Assembly: GCA_009930115.1 (NCBI GenBank) | Contig: RZYY01000019.1 | Span: forward strand, 1 to 32,365 | Source of the DNA: Sphingobacteriia bacterium | Lineage (GTDB): Bacteria; Bacteroidota; Bacteroidia; Bacteroidales; 4484-276 | Length of the DNA stretch: 32,365 nt | Direction: 5' to 3' | Shown here: positions 23,991 through 32,016 of the stretch, piece by piece | Numbering within the stretch: position 1 is the stretch's first letter | Layout: every line of letters starts with the position of its first letter | Position numbers and translations under genes: made by a program | The notes under the pieces: model-generated | Seen by the model: only the letters and a program-made list of their open reading frames with translations | Database searches by the model: none | Told to the model about the DNA's origin: nothing

Positions 23991-25859
23991 TTATCTCAAT
24001 TCAAGCACCAGCCCTTTACGGGCAGGTACGATCAAATGGTTTAAATCAAAAATCTGATTGTCCAGAATATTTTTTCCTGTGGTAAATTTACCGGTCATTT
24101 CTTTAAATCTTTCATTGTCAATAACCTGATCATGATCATTATTATTGAGCACTATCATCACAGTTTCTGATTCGTTGTACCTGAAATAAACATACAGATT
24201 ATTCACCGGGATAAAATGCATAAGATGACCGAAGTGAATAACCGGTTTGTTTTTTCTCCATTTAAGCAGTGTTGTAATATGATCGAAAACTTTATTTTCC
24301 TCAGGGGTTCGTTCTTTTGGATCAAATGCATTGCGCTGATCTTCATCCCACCCTCCCGGAAAGTCTTTTCTCATTTTTCCATGGCCGTGATTTTCATCAC
24401 CCGACATGATGATTTCAGTTCCATAGTATAGCTGAGGGATTCCACGGGTTGTCAGTAAAAAAGTCATAGCAAGCATCTGGCTGCTGACCTGCTCGTTTAC
24501 TTTACTGAAAATGCGGCTTCCATCATGGTTGTCAGCAAAGATTACAATATTCTCAGTAGCCGGGTACACAAAATCCCGGGACAACAATTCATAAAATCTT
24601 GCCAGGCCATTGTTCCATTGCTGATTTTCGTTGAAAGCAAACCTGAATGCTTCGTACATGGGAAAGTCAAAAACATGTGTAAGATTCGATTCATATCCTG
24701 TTTCCAGTTTGTCGCCAGTCTGCCACACAGCAACCTGCGAAGGTGTAGTAAGCCATGCTTCGCCAACAATGGAAAAATCCGGATATTCGAGCATTACCCT
24801 TCTTGCCCATTCAGCCATTCCTTCTTTGAAAGGATAGGGATAAGTATCCATTCGTATGCCGCTCAAACCTGCGTGTTCTATCCACCAGATGCTGTTCTGG
24901 ATCAGGTAGTTCATCAGATAAGGATTGTTCTGATTCAGATCTGGCATATTACTGTCAAACCATCCTGTTTGAAACAAATTGCGGTCGTAATCAGATGCAT
25001 AAGGATCAAACACCGTACTTGCTCTGAAGTTCGATCTGGTCAACTTATCAAACTGGTTGAGCCAGTCTTTTGACGGAAGGTCATTCATCCACCAGTGTCC
25101 ACTGCCGCAATGGTTAAAAATCATATCCATAATGACCTTTAGTCCTTTTTCATGCATCATCTTATTCAGTTCAAGGAATTCTTCCATTGTTCCAAAGCGA
25201 GGGTCAATTCTGTAAAAATCGCTGATTGCATAACCATGATAGCTGTATGCTGCCTGATTGTTTTCGAGCAATGGATTTATCCAAACAGCAGTAACACCCA
25301 AGTCAGCAATGTAATCCAGGTGGTTGATTATTCCTTTGATGTCTCCTCCATGTCTTCCATCCGGATTGGTTCGGTCAGCTTTTTCAATCATTTCAGGATG
25401 ATTATCATTGGCTGGATCCCCATTGGCAAAACGATCAGGCAGAATAAGATAAATCACATCAGTTTGTCCAAAACCTTCTCTGTTTTCTGAATCCGGTTTC
25501 CGCTGCTTCAACTCAAAATTGTAGCTTGCAACCAGGGTATTTCCTTTCATGAAGTTGATCGGATAGCTGCCCGTTAAAGCATTTTCCTCTATCAACAAAT
25601 CTATAAAAATGTAATTCGGGCTTTCCAGTTTCGAAAAGCTACTGACTTTAAGTCCCTCTTTTTCAATTACAGGTAGTGTAAATGCGACATTTTCACCATG
25701 TACAAGAAGTTGTAAATGATTGTTTTTCATTCCTTTCCACCAGAACGGTGGTTCTACCCTATCGAGGGCAATTTGCTGAGCGACAACGTGAAAATTAAAA
25801 ATTACAGGAAATGCGAGTATCAGCGCAACATATCGTAAAAAGGGCGTAATGTACTTCAT
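23991..25859 (-). CDS. Secreted GH13 alpha-amylase/neopullulanase-like enzyme
   Basis: This 622-residue glycoside hydrolase hydrolyses alpha-1,4 glucans or cyclodextrins outside the cytoplasm. A signal peptide (1-28) ends in HVVAQ. An N-terminal beta-sandwich (about 30-118) matches the cyclomaltodextrinase N-domain. The catalytic barrel spans about 130-540, with conserved MDMIFNH, nucleophile Asp338 in GIRMDTY, acid/base Glu367 in IVGEAWL and Asp446 in FADNHD. A short beta C-domain ends the chain. It resembles SusA-type neopullulanases of the phylum. No lipobox or T9SS tail is seen, so it is probably periplasmic. No SusC/SusD pair is in the window. It lies 72 bases after the GatE gene. Confidence 0.93.
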   Translation of the reverse strand: MKYITPFLRYVALILAFPVIFNFHVVAQQIALDRVEPPFWWKGMKNNHLQLLVHGENVAFTLPVIEKEGLKVSSFSKLESPNYIFIDLLIEENALTGSYPINFMKGNTLVASYNFELKQRKPDSENREGFGQTDVIYLILPDRFANGDPANDNHPEMIEKADRTNPDGRHGGDIKGIINHLDYIADLGVTAVWINPLLENNQAAYSYHGYAISDFYRIDPRFGTMEEFLELNKMMHEKGLKVIMDMIFNHCGSGHWWMNDLPSKDWLNQFDKLTRSNFRASTVFDPYASDYDRNLFQTGWFDSNMPDLNQNNPYLMNYLIQNSIWWIEHAGLSGIRMDTYPYPFKEGMAEWARRVMLEYPDFSIVGEAWLTTPSQVAVWQTGDKLETGYESNLTHVFDFPMYEAFRFAFNENQQWNNGLARFYELLSRDFVYPATENIVIFADNHDGSRIFSKVNEQVSSQMLAMTFLLTTRGIPQLYYGTEIIMSGDENHGHGKMRKDFPGGWDEDQRNAFDPKERTPEENKVFDHITTLLKWRKNKPVIHFGHLMHFIPVNNLYVYFRYNESETVMIVLNNNDHDQVIDNERFKEMTGKFTTGKNILDNQIFDLNHLIVPARKGLVLELR

Positions 25860-25910
25860 GCAGTTGAATCGTTAAACACCTTAATTAACTGTAAAAAACA
25901 GATTTTGTTT

Positions 25911-25929
25911 AAAAAAACAGCTGTGGCTG
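25911..25929 (-). terminator. Weak possible terminator after the GatE homologue
   Basis: On the minus strand CAGC-CACA-GCTG forms a 4-bp stem with a 4-base loop, followed by seven T (25911-25917). It begins just 3 bases after the stop codon. The stem is short, so termination is likely to be partial at best; it may separate the GatE gene from the amylase cluster. Confidence 0.35.
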
Positions 25930-25931
25930 AA

Positions 25932-27905
25932 TTATAATTTGCTGTTGATTTCGACAAATAATTCTTTTAAGGGAATGTTCCCTGTGGCTGAAGTTCTCAA
26001 CTGCCCCATAATCCAATCAGCAGCAGCTTTTTTTTCGGTTGATTTTTTTATTCTTTCAAATTTTTCAATGAGAAAAGGAATTTTGTTCAGTATGTCTGTC
26101 CGGTCATGACGCTTGAATTTAATGGTAGTGAGCACCGATTCAAACTCCATAACAGGATGTTCGAAAATGACAGGCAACATCTGATCAATAATTTCCGGTG
26201 CCAGATTTTCATCCCTGACAAATCTGAAAAGGTCAAAAATGACATTATAATCAAAGTTAACTGGAGCAACATGATGGCCTTCAACAAATTTAAGGCGATG
26301 CCCAAAAAATGAACCTACAAATTTCGGGTCATAATCCAGCTCCGAAATGATTCGCTCAATGAGAGGAAAAAGGTTCTTTTTGAAGATAAACGTATAGGTA
26401 TCCTCCGGAATGTCCCAATCGCGCATCTTATGATAACGTTCAGTCACTTCCTCGGGCAGGCGTTTTCTGATGTCTTCAATATAATTGTCTTCGAGCGGAA
26501 TAGGTGCAGAATCGGTATCCGGATACATGCGGTCAGCTCCCGGCAGAACCCTTTCAAAAATGGTAGTTCCATCTTCGAAGGATTTTCGGGTTTCGTTTGG
26601 AACTCCGGTAAAAGCCATCTTACAGCGTTCTTCGATGGTTTCGAGGGCCGTTTTCATATCCTCCTCAGGTCCCCAGATAATCAACTGGGCATCTTCAGCA
26701 CCGGCACCAAGAACAATCCTGACTTTTTCCATATCATCTTTTGTAATTGCCGGCTCCAACTCTTCCGAGTGAATCAGATTGGGTTTGTCCAGACAGGCAA
26801 TCACTTTCAGTCTGTCGCTGATTTCATCCGCAAACATTTTCCCCGGTTGGGTGAAATGCGAAAGTATTCCTCTGAAACCCGGCAGGTTGACAGCCACTAT
26901 ATTGTGGTGGGCTTTTTTTGCTGCAATCAGCGGGGCATACGTGAAATTGAAAGAATGGAAACGAAGGTACTCGTGAGAAATATTCCATTTTTCAGTTTCC
27001 GGAATTTTCTTTTGAAGTTCACTCCTTACAGCAAGCAGTGCCCACTGCCGAAAACATTCATTATGGGTTAATTCAGGTATCCATCTTGTATGCGAAACTC
27101 CTTTAATCTCAACCCTCGAACCTCCCCTGCAACTAACATTCACATCTTCGCGGCCAGCTCCTATGCCGGTTCTGACCTTCCCGGTGCTTCGGTTTAAAAA
27201 CCGGATATAATCACAGGCTTCTTTTACTTCATCGGGATTGATACATTCAGGATAAGTTACTGTTTCGATCAGCGGCATGCCAAGGCGATCGGTTTTGTAA
27301 GTGCGCACGTGACCAATATCTGAAATCTCCCGGCAGGCATCCTCTTCAATGCTCAGTTGTATCAGCCTGATGGTTTTATGTCGGAGTGGAATAGCCCCCT
27401 CAACACCAATAATTGCAGTCCGCTGAAATCCGGTCGGAATGCTCCCGTCAAGGTATTGTTTACGTGTAATGTGCACTTCACCGACGATATTCAGTTTCGA
27501 CAGCAGTGAAATCTCGATGGCAATCTCCAGCGCTTCACGATTAAGCGGGAAAGGTGGCGTATCGTCAACTTCGTAAGTACATGTTGTTTCATTTTTTACA
27601 CGATAGATGATCTCTTTACGGGTTTTAAATTCCATCAGTGCTGTTCCGTCGTATTCACCCAGCTCACTCAGTGTCGGACGCATATGACGTATCAATTCGG
27701 CATCATAATCATCATCGTCGTGATACAATCCCGCCGGACAATTACAAAAGAGTTTCCGGCTGGTAAGCAGTTGCTGGTGAACTTCAAGCCCTGACATGAA
27801 GCCAATCCGGTCGTAGTCTTTCTGTGTGGCATCTTTACGCGGTACGTAACCAATCTTCTTTTTCGAAGCTTCGTAGTTTTTCCGAGGATCAAATTTTTTT
27901 GTCAT
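25932..27905 (-). CDS. gatE: Archaeal-type Glu-tRNA(Gln) amidotransferase subunit E homologue
   Basis: This 657-residue GatB/GatE-family protein binds mischarged Glu-tRNA(Gln) and activates the glutamate for amidation. Residues 39-43 are GLEVH. Cysteines 54, 56 and 109 (LFCNCP, TTCTYEVD) fit the zinc site. GIGAGREDVNVS (248-258) is the kinase-like signature shared with GatB. A GAD domain insertion follows at about 383-480, with VRIVLGAGAEDAQLIIWG and DRMYPDTDSAPIPLE; this insertion marks GatE and is absent from GatB. A helical and YqeY-like tail ends the chain. The archaeal partner GatD is not in the window. An N-terminal extension of about 33 residues (FDPRKNYEASKKKIGYVPRK) precedes the core. 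Confidence 0.88.
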   Translation of the reverse strand: MTKKFDPRKNYEASKKKIGYVPRKDATQKDYDRIGFMSGLEVHQQLLTSRKLFCNCPAGLYHDDDDYDAELIRHMRPTLSELGEYDGTALMEFKTRKEIIYRVKNETTCTYEVDDTPPFPLNREALEIAIEISLLSKLNIVGEVHITRKQYLDGSIPTGFQRTAIIGVEGAIPLRHKTIRLIQLSIEEDACREISDIGHVRTYKTDRLGMPLIETVTYPECINPDEVKEACDYIRFLNRSTGKVRTGIGAGREDVNVSCRGGSRVEIKGVSHTRWIPELTHNECFRQWALLAVRSELQKKIPETEKWNISHEYLRFHSFNFTYAPLIAAKKAHHNIVAVNLPGFRGILSHFTQPGKMFADEISDRLKVIACLDKPNLIHSEELEPAITKDDMEKVRIVLGAGAEDAQLIIWGPEEDMKTALETIEERCKMAFTGVPNETRKSFEDGTTIFERVLPGADRMYPDTDSAPIPLEDNYIEDIRKRLPEEVTERYHKMRDWDIPEDTYTFIFKKNLFPLIERIISELDYDPKFVGSFFGHRLKFVEGHHVAPVNFDYNVIFDLFRFVRDENLAPEIIDQMLPVIFEHPVMEFESVLTTIKFKRHDRTDILNKIPFLIEKFERIKKSTEKKAAADWIMGQLRTSATGNIPLKELFVEINSKL

Positions 27906-27935
27906 ATTTCAAGATAGCTCAATTTTTTCGGGCTT

Positions 27936-27962
27936 CAAATGTAAATATAATTCGAAAACCAA
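27936..27962 (-). promoter_or_regulatory. Promoter of the GatE homologue
   Basis: On the minus strand TTG (27960-27962) is followed after 16 bases by TACATTTG (27936-27943), an exact match to TAnnTTTG. It lies 30 bases before the ATG at 27905. Confidence 0.55.
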
Positions 27963-28039
27963 TACTGAAACATGATTTTTCGTCGAAGTACCGGACGGTT
28001 TTTTATATTTTTATCAAAATTTTTAATTCCCTTCATTTG

Positions 28040-28726
28040 ATGATAAAAAGTAAACAAACCAAAATTATCTTATCTCTCACAATATTGATCCTGCTTGCTT
28101 TTAGCATAATAATCCTGCATTTTTTCCCAGGCAATTACACCAAATATCAGAGAGAAATTAAGAGAGCTGACAAATTGCTCGAAAACCTGCAACTGGAAGA
28201 AGCAAAAATCCATTACCATAATGCCCTTAGCTACCTGACTGATGCTTCACATCCCCAAAATCAGATTCACCGGATAGACAGCATTTTGCTTTCCCGGCAT
28301 ATGGAAACACTTTTTACTTCTGAGCTTCAGACTGCTGATAGTTTTTTCATAGCCGGAGCCTATGAACAAGCCAGGATTCATTATACCAAAGCCGGTGAGG
28401 TTGCACCCCATCACTCTGCACCCATTGTTAAACTTGAGGAAATAGAAGCAATTATGAACAATCAGGATGAAAAACAGAAGCATCTGGAAAAACCGTTTCA
28501 TATTGTTGTAGGAGTATTCGAAAATGCTAAAAACCTGGAACAAACGAAAAAAATGATCATCCAAAAAGGTGGTCAGCCGCTGGTTATTTACCGTAAAAAA
28601 TTAAATTTGCAGGCAATAACTTACAATTCTTACTCTACACTGCAGGAAGCTTACAATAATTTAGCCCAAATCAAAAAACTGGTTACACCTGATGCCTGGA
28701 TTCTTTACCATTCTGAAAAACAATAA
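28040..28726 (+). CDS. Membrane protein with TPR-like repeats and C-terminal SPOR domain
   Basis: From the ATG at 28040 this is a 228-residue protein. A longer open frame upstream to 27824 runs back over the GatE promoter and start region, so it is unlikely to be used. A membrane helix lies at 9-28. Two helical-hairpin repeats follow (about 41-83 and 98-140), each with an AD-x-L/F start and EAxxxY or QARxxY core. Residues 152-224 form a SPOR-like domain (FHIVVGVFENAKNLEQTKK, then QPLVIYRKKLN and LVTPDAWIL). SPOR domains bind denuded peptidoglycan at division sites. The exact role is unknown. The next gene encodes a relative without the SPOR domain. Confidence 0.75.
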   Translation: MIKSKQTKIILSLTILILLAFSIIILHFFPGNYTKYQREIKRADKLLENLQLEEAKIHYHNALSYLTDASHPQNQIHRIDSILLSRHMETLFTSELQTADSFFIAGAYEQARIHYTKAGEVAPHHSAPIVKLEEIEAIMNNQDEKQKHLEKPFHIVVGVFENAKNLEQTKKMIIQKGGQPLVIYRKKLNLQAITYNSYSTLQEAYNNLAQIKKLVTPDAWILYHSEKQ

Positions 28727-28744
28727 TTTAATTCTGACAGAATT

Positions 28745-28772
28745 TTTGAAAATGAAAAAAATCTTATGTTTG
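28745..28772 (+). promoter_or_regulatory. Probable promoter of the second TPR-like membrane protein
   Basis: TTTG (28745-28748) and TATGTTTG (28765-28772) match the -33 and -7 consensus with a 16-base spacer. The -7 box lies 36 bases before the ATG at 28808, so this gene may be transcribed apart from its upstream neighbour. Confidence 0.5.
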
Positions 28773-28807
28773 AAGCTGACCAAGATTAATAATTCTTTCA
28801 AATAAAA

Positions 28808-29299
28808 ATGAAACAAGACACCAAATACAAAATGATGATCCTGCTTTCGGTCGTTAATACAGCTGCCATTGTTTTTCTTACCATTGCTTACCTGCATAAG
28901 GATAATACACAACCTGAAAATACAATCACTTTACCTGAGCAAACCAGGTCCGGAAACATACCGGTCAAAAATGTCAACCAAAATGAAGCCTCAATTAACC
29001 CGGACACCCTGACCAGCGAAATGCAGTCCCAATCTGAACAATCAATAATTAATGCTGACAATCCTGATATTACTTATATCAGAACTCTCATGACTGCTGA
29101 CAGTTTGTACCGTGCAGGCAATTACACTGAAGCACGAAAAATGTATCTTGAAGCTTACCATTCCAATTATGCTTACACTTACCCGATGGATAAAATCAGG
29201 TTGATTGATACTATTCTTGCTTTTCAAAAAAGAGAGACAGATTACCAGCATTCAACATTACCCGAAACTTTAATCCAATCAATCCACGATGATGAATGA
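28808..29299 (+). CDS. Membrane-anchored protein with one TPR-like module, hypothetical
   Basis: This 163-residue protein has one N-terminal membrane helix (9-28), a polar Asn/Gln/Ser-rich linker (30-88) and one helical hairpin (93-139) with ADSLYRAGNYTEARKMYLEA and IRLIDTIL. The hairpin resembles those of the preceding SPOR protein (the ADxL...EAR/K...Y...IDxIL pattern), so the two look related by module duplication. No SPOR domain or enzymatic motif is present. The function is unknown; a periplasmic scaffold role is plausible. Confidence 0.65.
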   Translation: MKQDTKYKMMILLSVVNTAAIVFLTIAYLHKDNTQPENTITLPEQTRSGNIPVKNVNQNEASINPDTLTSEMQSQSEQSIINADNPDITYIRTLMTADSLYRAGNYTEARKMYLEAYHSNYAYTYPMDKIRLIDTILAFQKRETDYQHSTLPETLIQSIHDDE

Positions 29300-29563
29300 A
29301 ACCATGTTGTTCCCGTATCCAACCCATTGATGTGTTAAGGTAAATTTCCGGAAAGTGACAAAATTCAATATTTGACAATTCTACATGTGCAGCTTTTAAA
29401 TAAGAAATAATTTCCCGTAACATTGCTTAAAATACCTGACAACTGACCTCTTCAGAAACAATACTTCCGAAGTCTGAAACATGAAAAAGTAATGAAATAA
29501 TTATCAGAAGATACCTATCAAATGCAAATTCTGTCGTTATTCAGTTTTAACCGGATTCCGAAA

Positions 29564-31111
29564 ATGATTAAAAAAAAGCTACTAACCATTCTAATCCTGT
29601 TTGTTCCGGCGCTTTTCCCACTGCATACAGCCGCTCAGAATAAAACAACCATTCAATTGGTTAGTGCAAAAAAAATGGTCAGAAATGAAATTTTTGGTGA
29701 AGAGCAAAATATTTTTACCGGGAAAGTAGTATTCGAGCACGACAGTGTTCTGTTATACTGCGACAGCGCTGTTTTTCAGGCAAAATCCAACCGGCTGAAT
29801 GCCTTTAAAAATGTCCACATTTACGTTAGCGACACGCTAAACCTTTATGGGGAAAAACTGGATTATGACGGCAATACACGAATTGCTAATTTTACCGATA
29901 GCGTCAGCCTGGTTGACAACGACGCCACTTTGGTCACCAATTGGCTGATCTACAACCGGAACACCGAAATAGCCTATTATAACGCAAACGGAAAAATATT
30001 CAGTGACACCAATGTTCTTACCAGCAGACAAGGTTATTATTATACGCAAACAAAAATGCTCTATTTCAACAAAGAAGTTGTGCTGTCCAACCCGACTTAC
30101 ACATTGAAATCAGATACCCTGGTTTATGATACCTTCAGCGAAATAGCCTATATTGCAGGACCAACCGAAATTTCAGGTAACAATATTTTCATTTATACTG
30201 AAGACGGATGGTATGACACCAGAACCGGAAAAACAAAACTTGTAAGAAACCCACTGATTGTTCGCCTGGAGCAAACTATGAAAGGTGACAGTATCTTTTA
30301 TGATGAAACATCAAATGCAGGCGACATTTACGGCAATGCGTTTATTCGCGACACTGTCCAAAATATCATTGTCCGGGGAGATTATGTAAAATACCGGCCA
30401 AAAGAAGGATTTGCCTTTGCTGTAGAGCGCCCCTGGGCAATATTTATTGATAAAAGTGACAGCCTTTTCATTCATGCTGATACCCTTCATATGGTTTTCG
30501 ACAGCACGGAACAGGCCAGGGATTTAATGGCTTACCACAAATGCAAGTTTTTCAGGGAAGACCTGCAGGGCAAATGTGATTCGCTTCATTACAAATTTTC
30601 TGACTCTACAATTACGATGAAAGTTCAACCAGCCGTCTGGTCAAAGGACAATCAAATTACCGGTGAAACCCTTAAGCTTTTCAGATCAAATGAAGCCATC
30701 GATTCGATGTATATCACCAACACAGCTTTCATCATATCTGCTGACAAATTTGATGAATCCGCTTTTAATCAGATTAAAGGAAAGAATATGATCGCCTATT
30801 TTACCGGAAATGAATTGTATAAAATCAATGTCTTTGGCAACAGCGAAACAATCTACTATGTGAGAGAAGAAAACGGTGATCTGGTAGGTATCAACAAAGC
30901 TGTTGCTTCACATATGGAAATCAGAATCAACAACCGGGAGGTTACCGACATCTTTTATTTTGACAAACCTGACGCCATACTTCATCCTGAAGGAGATATT
31001 CCGCCTGAAGAATTAAAATTACGGGATTTTTACTGGATTGAAAACAACCGGCCAAAAAACAAAAATGATATTTTTATCTGGTCAGAAGATAAACCATTGT
31101 TAAACAGATAA
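29564..31111 (+). CDS. OstA-like LPS transport protein (LptA/LptD-N repeats)
   Basis: From the ATG at 29564 this is a 515-residue exported protein; the longer frame from 29522 adds 14 residues before a standard signal peptide (MIKKKLLTILILFVP, cleavage after TAAQ). The body is a chain of beta-strand repeats typical of the OstA/LptA fold: NIFTGKVVFEHDSVLLYCDS, LNLYGEKLDYDGNTRIANFT, TLKSDTLVYDT and GDSIFYDETSNAGDIYGNA. Such beta-jellyroll stacks carry lipopolysaccharide across the periplasm. No LptD barrel is present, so it acts as an LptA-like bridge or chaperone. This long form is typical of Bacteroidota. No other lpt genes are in the window. Confidence 0.88.
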   Translation: MIKKKLLTILILFVPALFPLHTAAQNKTTIQLVSAKKMVRNEIFGEEQNIFTGKVVFEHDSVLLYCDSAVFQAKSNRLNAFKNVHIYVSDTLNLYGEKLDYDGNTRIANFTDSVSLVDNDATLVTNWLIYNRNTEIAYYNANGKIFSDTNVLTSRQGYYYTQTKMLYFNKEVVLSNPTYTLKSDTLVYDTFSEIAYIAGPTEISGNNIFIYTEDGWYDTRTGKTKLVRNPLIVRLEQTMKGDSIFYDETSNAGDIYGNAFIRDTVQNIIVRGDYVKYRPKEGFAFAVERPWAIFIDKSDSLFIHADTLHMVFDSTEQARDLMAYHKCKFFREDLQGKCDSLHYKFSDSTITMKVQPAVWSKDNQITGETLKLFRSNEAIDSMYITNTAFIISADKFDESAFNQIKGKNMIAYFTGNELYKINVFGNSETIYYVREENGDLVGINKAVASHMEIRINNREVTDIFYFDKPDAILHPEGDIPPEELKLRDFYWIENNRPKNKNDIFIWSEDKPLLNR

Positions 31112-31188
31112 ATTCATTGCAAAGTTTAACAAAGGCAGATGAGTTAGTAAACCAGGCGGGAGAAAAAAAAGAATTTTCAGTTCAGGAT

Positions 31189-32016
31189 TTAGCAGGAAAC
31201 GATTACTGTACTTTTCTGCTCATTAAGATAACTGATAAAAATTTGTTTGAAGGGATAAAAATTCTCAACAACATCAGACTGAAATGTACATTCAGCAAGT
31301 TTTTCAACAGCTTCTTCAATATGCGCCGGAAGTGATTTTCCCGTTAAAAAGCTGATAGTCTGTAAAAAATGAATTAATACCAAAATCCGCTCTGCATTTA
31401 ATTCCTGAACATTGATAAGATTAAACGATTTTCCGATTAAGGCAGGCACAAAGCACTCCAGGCGGAGATAGGATAAAATACAGGCCAGCTTTTTCTGGGT
31501 CATTGGAAAATGATCGTTGTTTATCGAAAGATAAAGTATATTGAAAAAATCCGGTTTCAGGGTGTGTTTTAGTTCAATCCATTTATGTTTTATTGATTGG
31601 CAGGCTGACATAAAATGCGTTCCATGACCCTCAGGGATGATTTTGTCGAAAGTCAAAATATCAACAGGCTCAACACCATTTTTTATCAGATAAGAACGAA
31701 CGTAGGATTTTAAAGCCTTATCATGCAAATTATAATACTTCTCGGTAAGAACGGCTGATTTCAGTATCTCTTCACAAAAAGGGAACGGATTTTCATGCAA
31801 TTTTTCATAAAAATAGTATCCAAAATTTGTGGATTTATTCATGTGAGAAATCATAAAAAGCAACCGGATAATATCGGTGTAATGTTGACTGGTAAGCTGA
31901 CTGGGTGCATTGAAAAGAGGCTCAAGCATAGACCTGATTTCTTCTTCGAGAAATTCCTGGTTGTAGGTAGTCCTGTAAACCAACTCTTCAAATTTATCAA
32001 GCGTCACTGTTGTCAT
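31189..32016 (-). CDS. Unrecognised helical protein, hypothetical
   Basis: This 275-residue protein has no signal peptide and no membrane helix. It is rich in Leu, Ile, Phe and Lys, and looks mostly helical, with stretches such as IIRLLFMISHMN and ILSYLRLECFVPALIG that suggest HEAT-like or other helical repeats. I see no catalytic motif and recognise no family. The ATG at 32014-32016 is used. It converges on the OstA-like gene and its 3' end is 77 bases from it. It is a stand-alone cytoplasmic protein as far as visible. Confidence 0.65.
   Translation of the reverse strand: MTTVTLDKFEELVYRTTYNQEFLEEEIRSMLEPLFNAPSQLTSQHYTDIIRLLFMISHMNKSTNFGYYFYEKLHENPFPFCEEILKSAVLTEKYYNLHDKALKSYVRSYLIKNGVEPVDILTFDKIIPEGHGTHFMSACQSIKHKWIELKHTLKPDFFNILYLSINNDHFPMTQKKLACILSYLRLECFVPALIGKSFNLINVQELNAERILVLIHFLQTISFLTGKSLPAHIEEAVEKLAECTFQSDVVENFYPFKQIFISYLNEQKSTVIVSC

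Noticed and set aside
24525-25073. 182-codon plus-strand frame opposite the amylase
   Set aside because: It is a shadow on the antisense strand of a well-supported GH13 enzyme.
26430-27071. 213-codon plus-strand frame opposite the GatE homologue
   Set aside because: It is antisense to a strongly supported gene and has no motif of its own.
27824-28039. 72-residue N-terminal extension of the SPOR protein
   Set aside because: It runs over the GatE start and promoter region on the other strand and would put the membrane helix far inside; the ATG at 28040 gives a normal anchored protein.
29211-29423. 70-codon minus-strand frame with a protein-like look in the gap before the OstA-like gene
   Set aside because: It overlaps the 3' end of a better supported plus-strand gene, has no promoter motif and no recognisable family.
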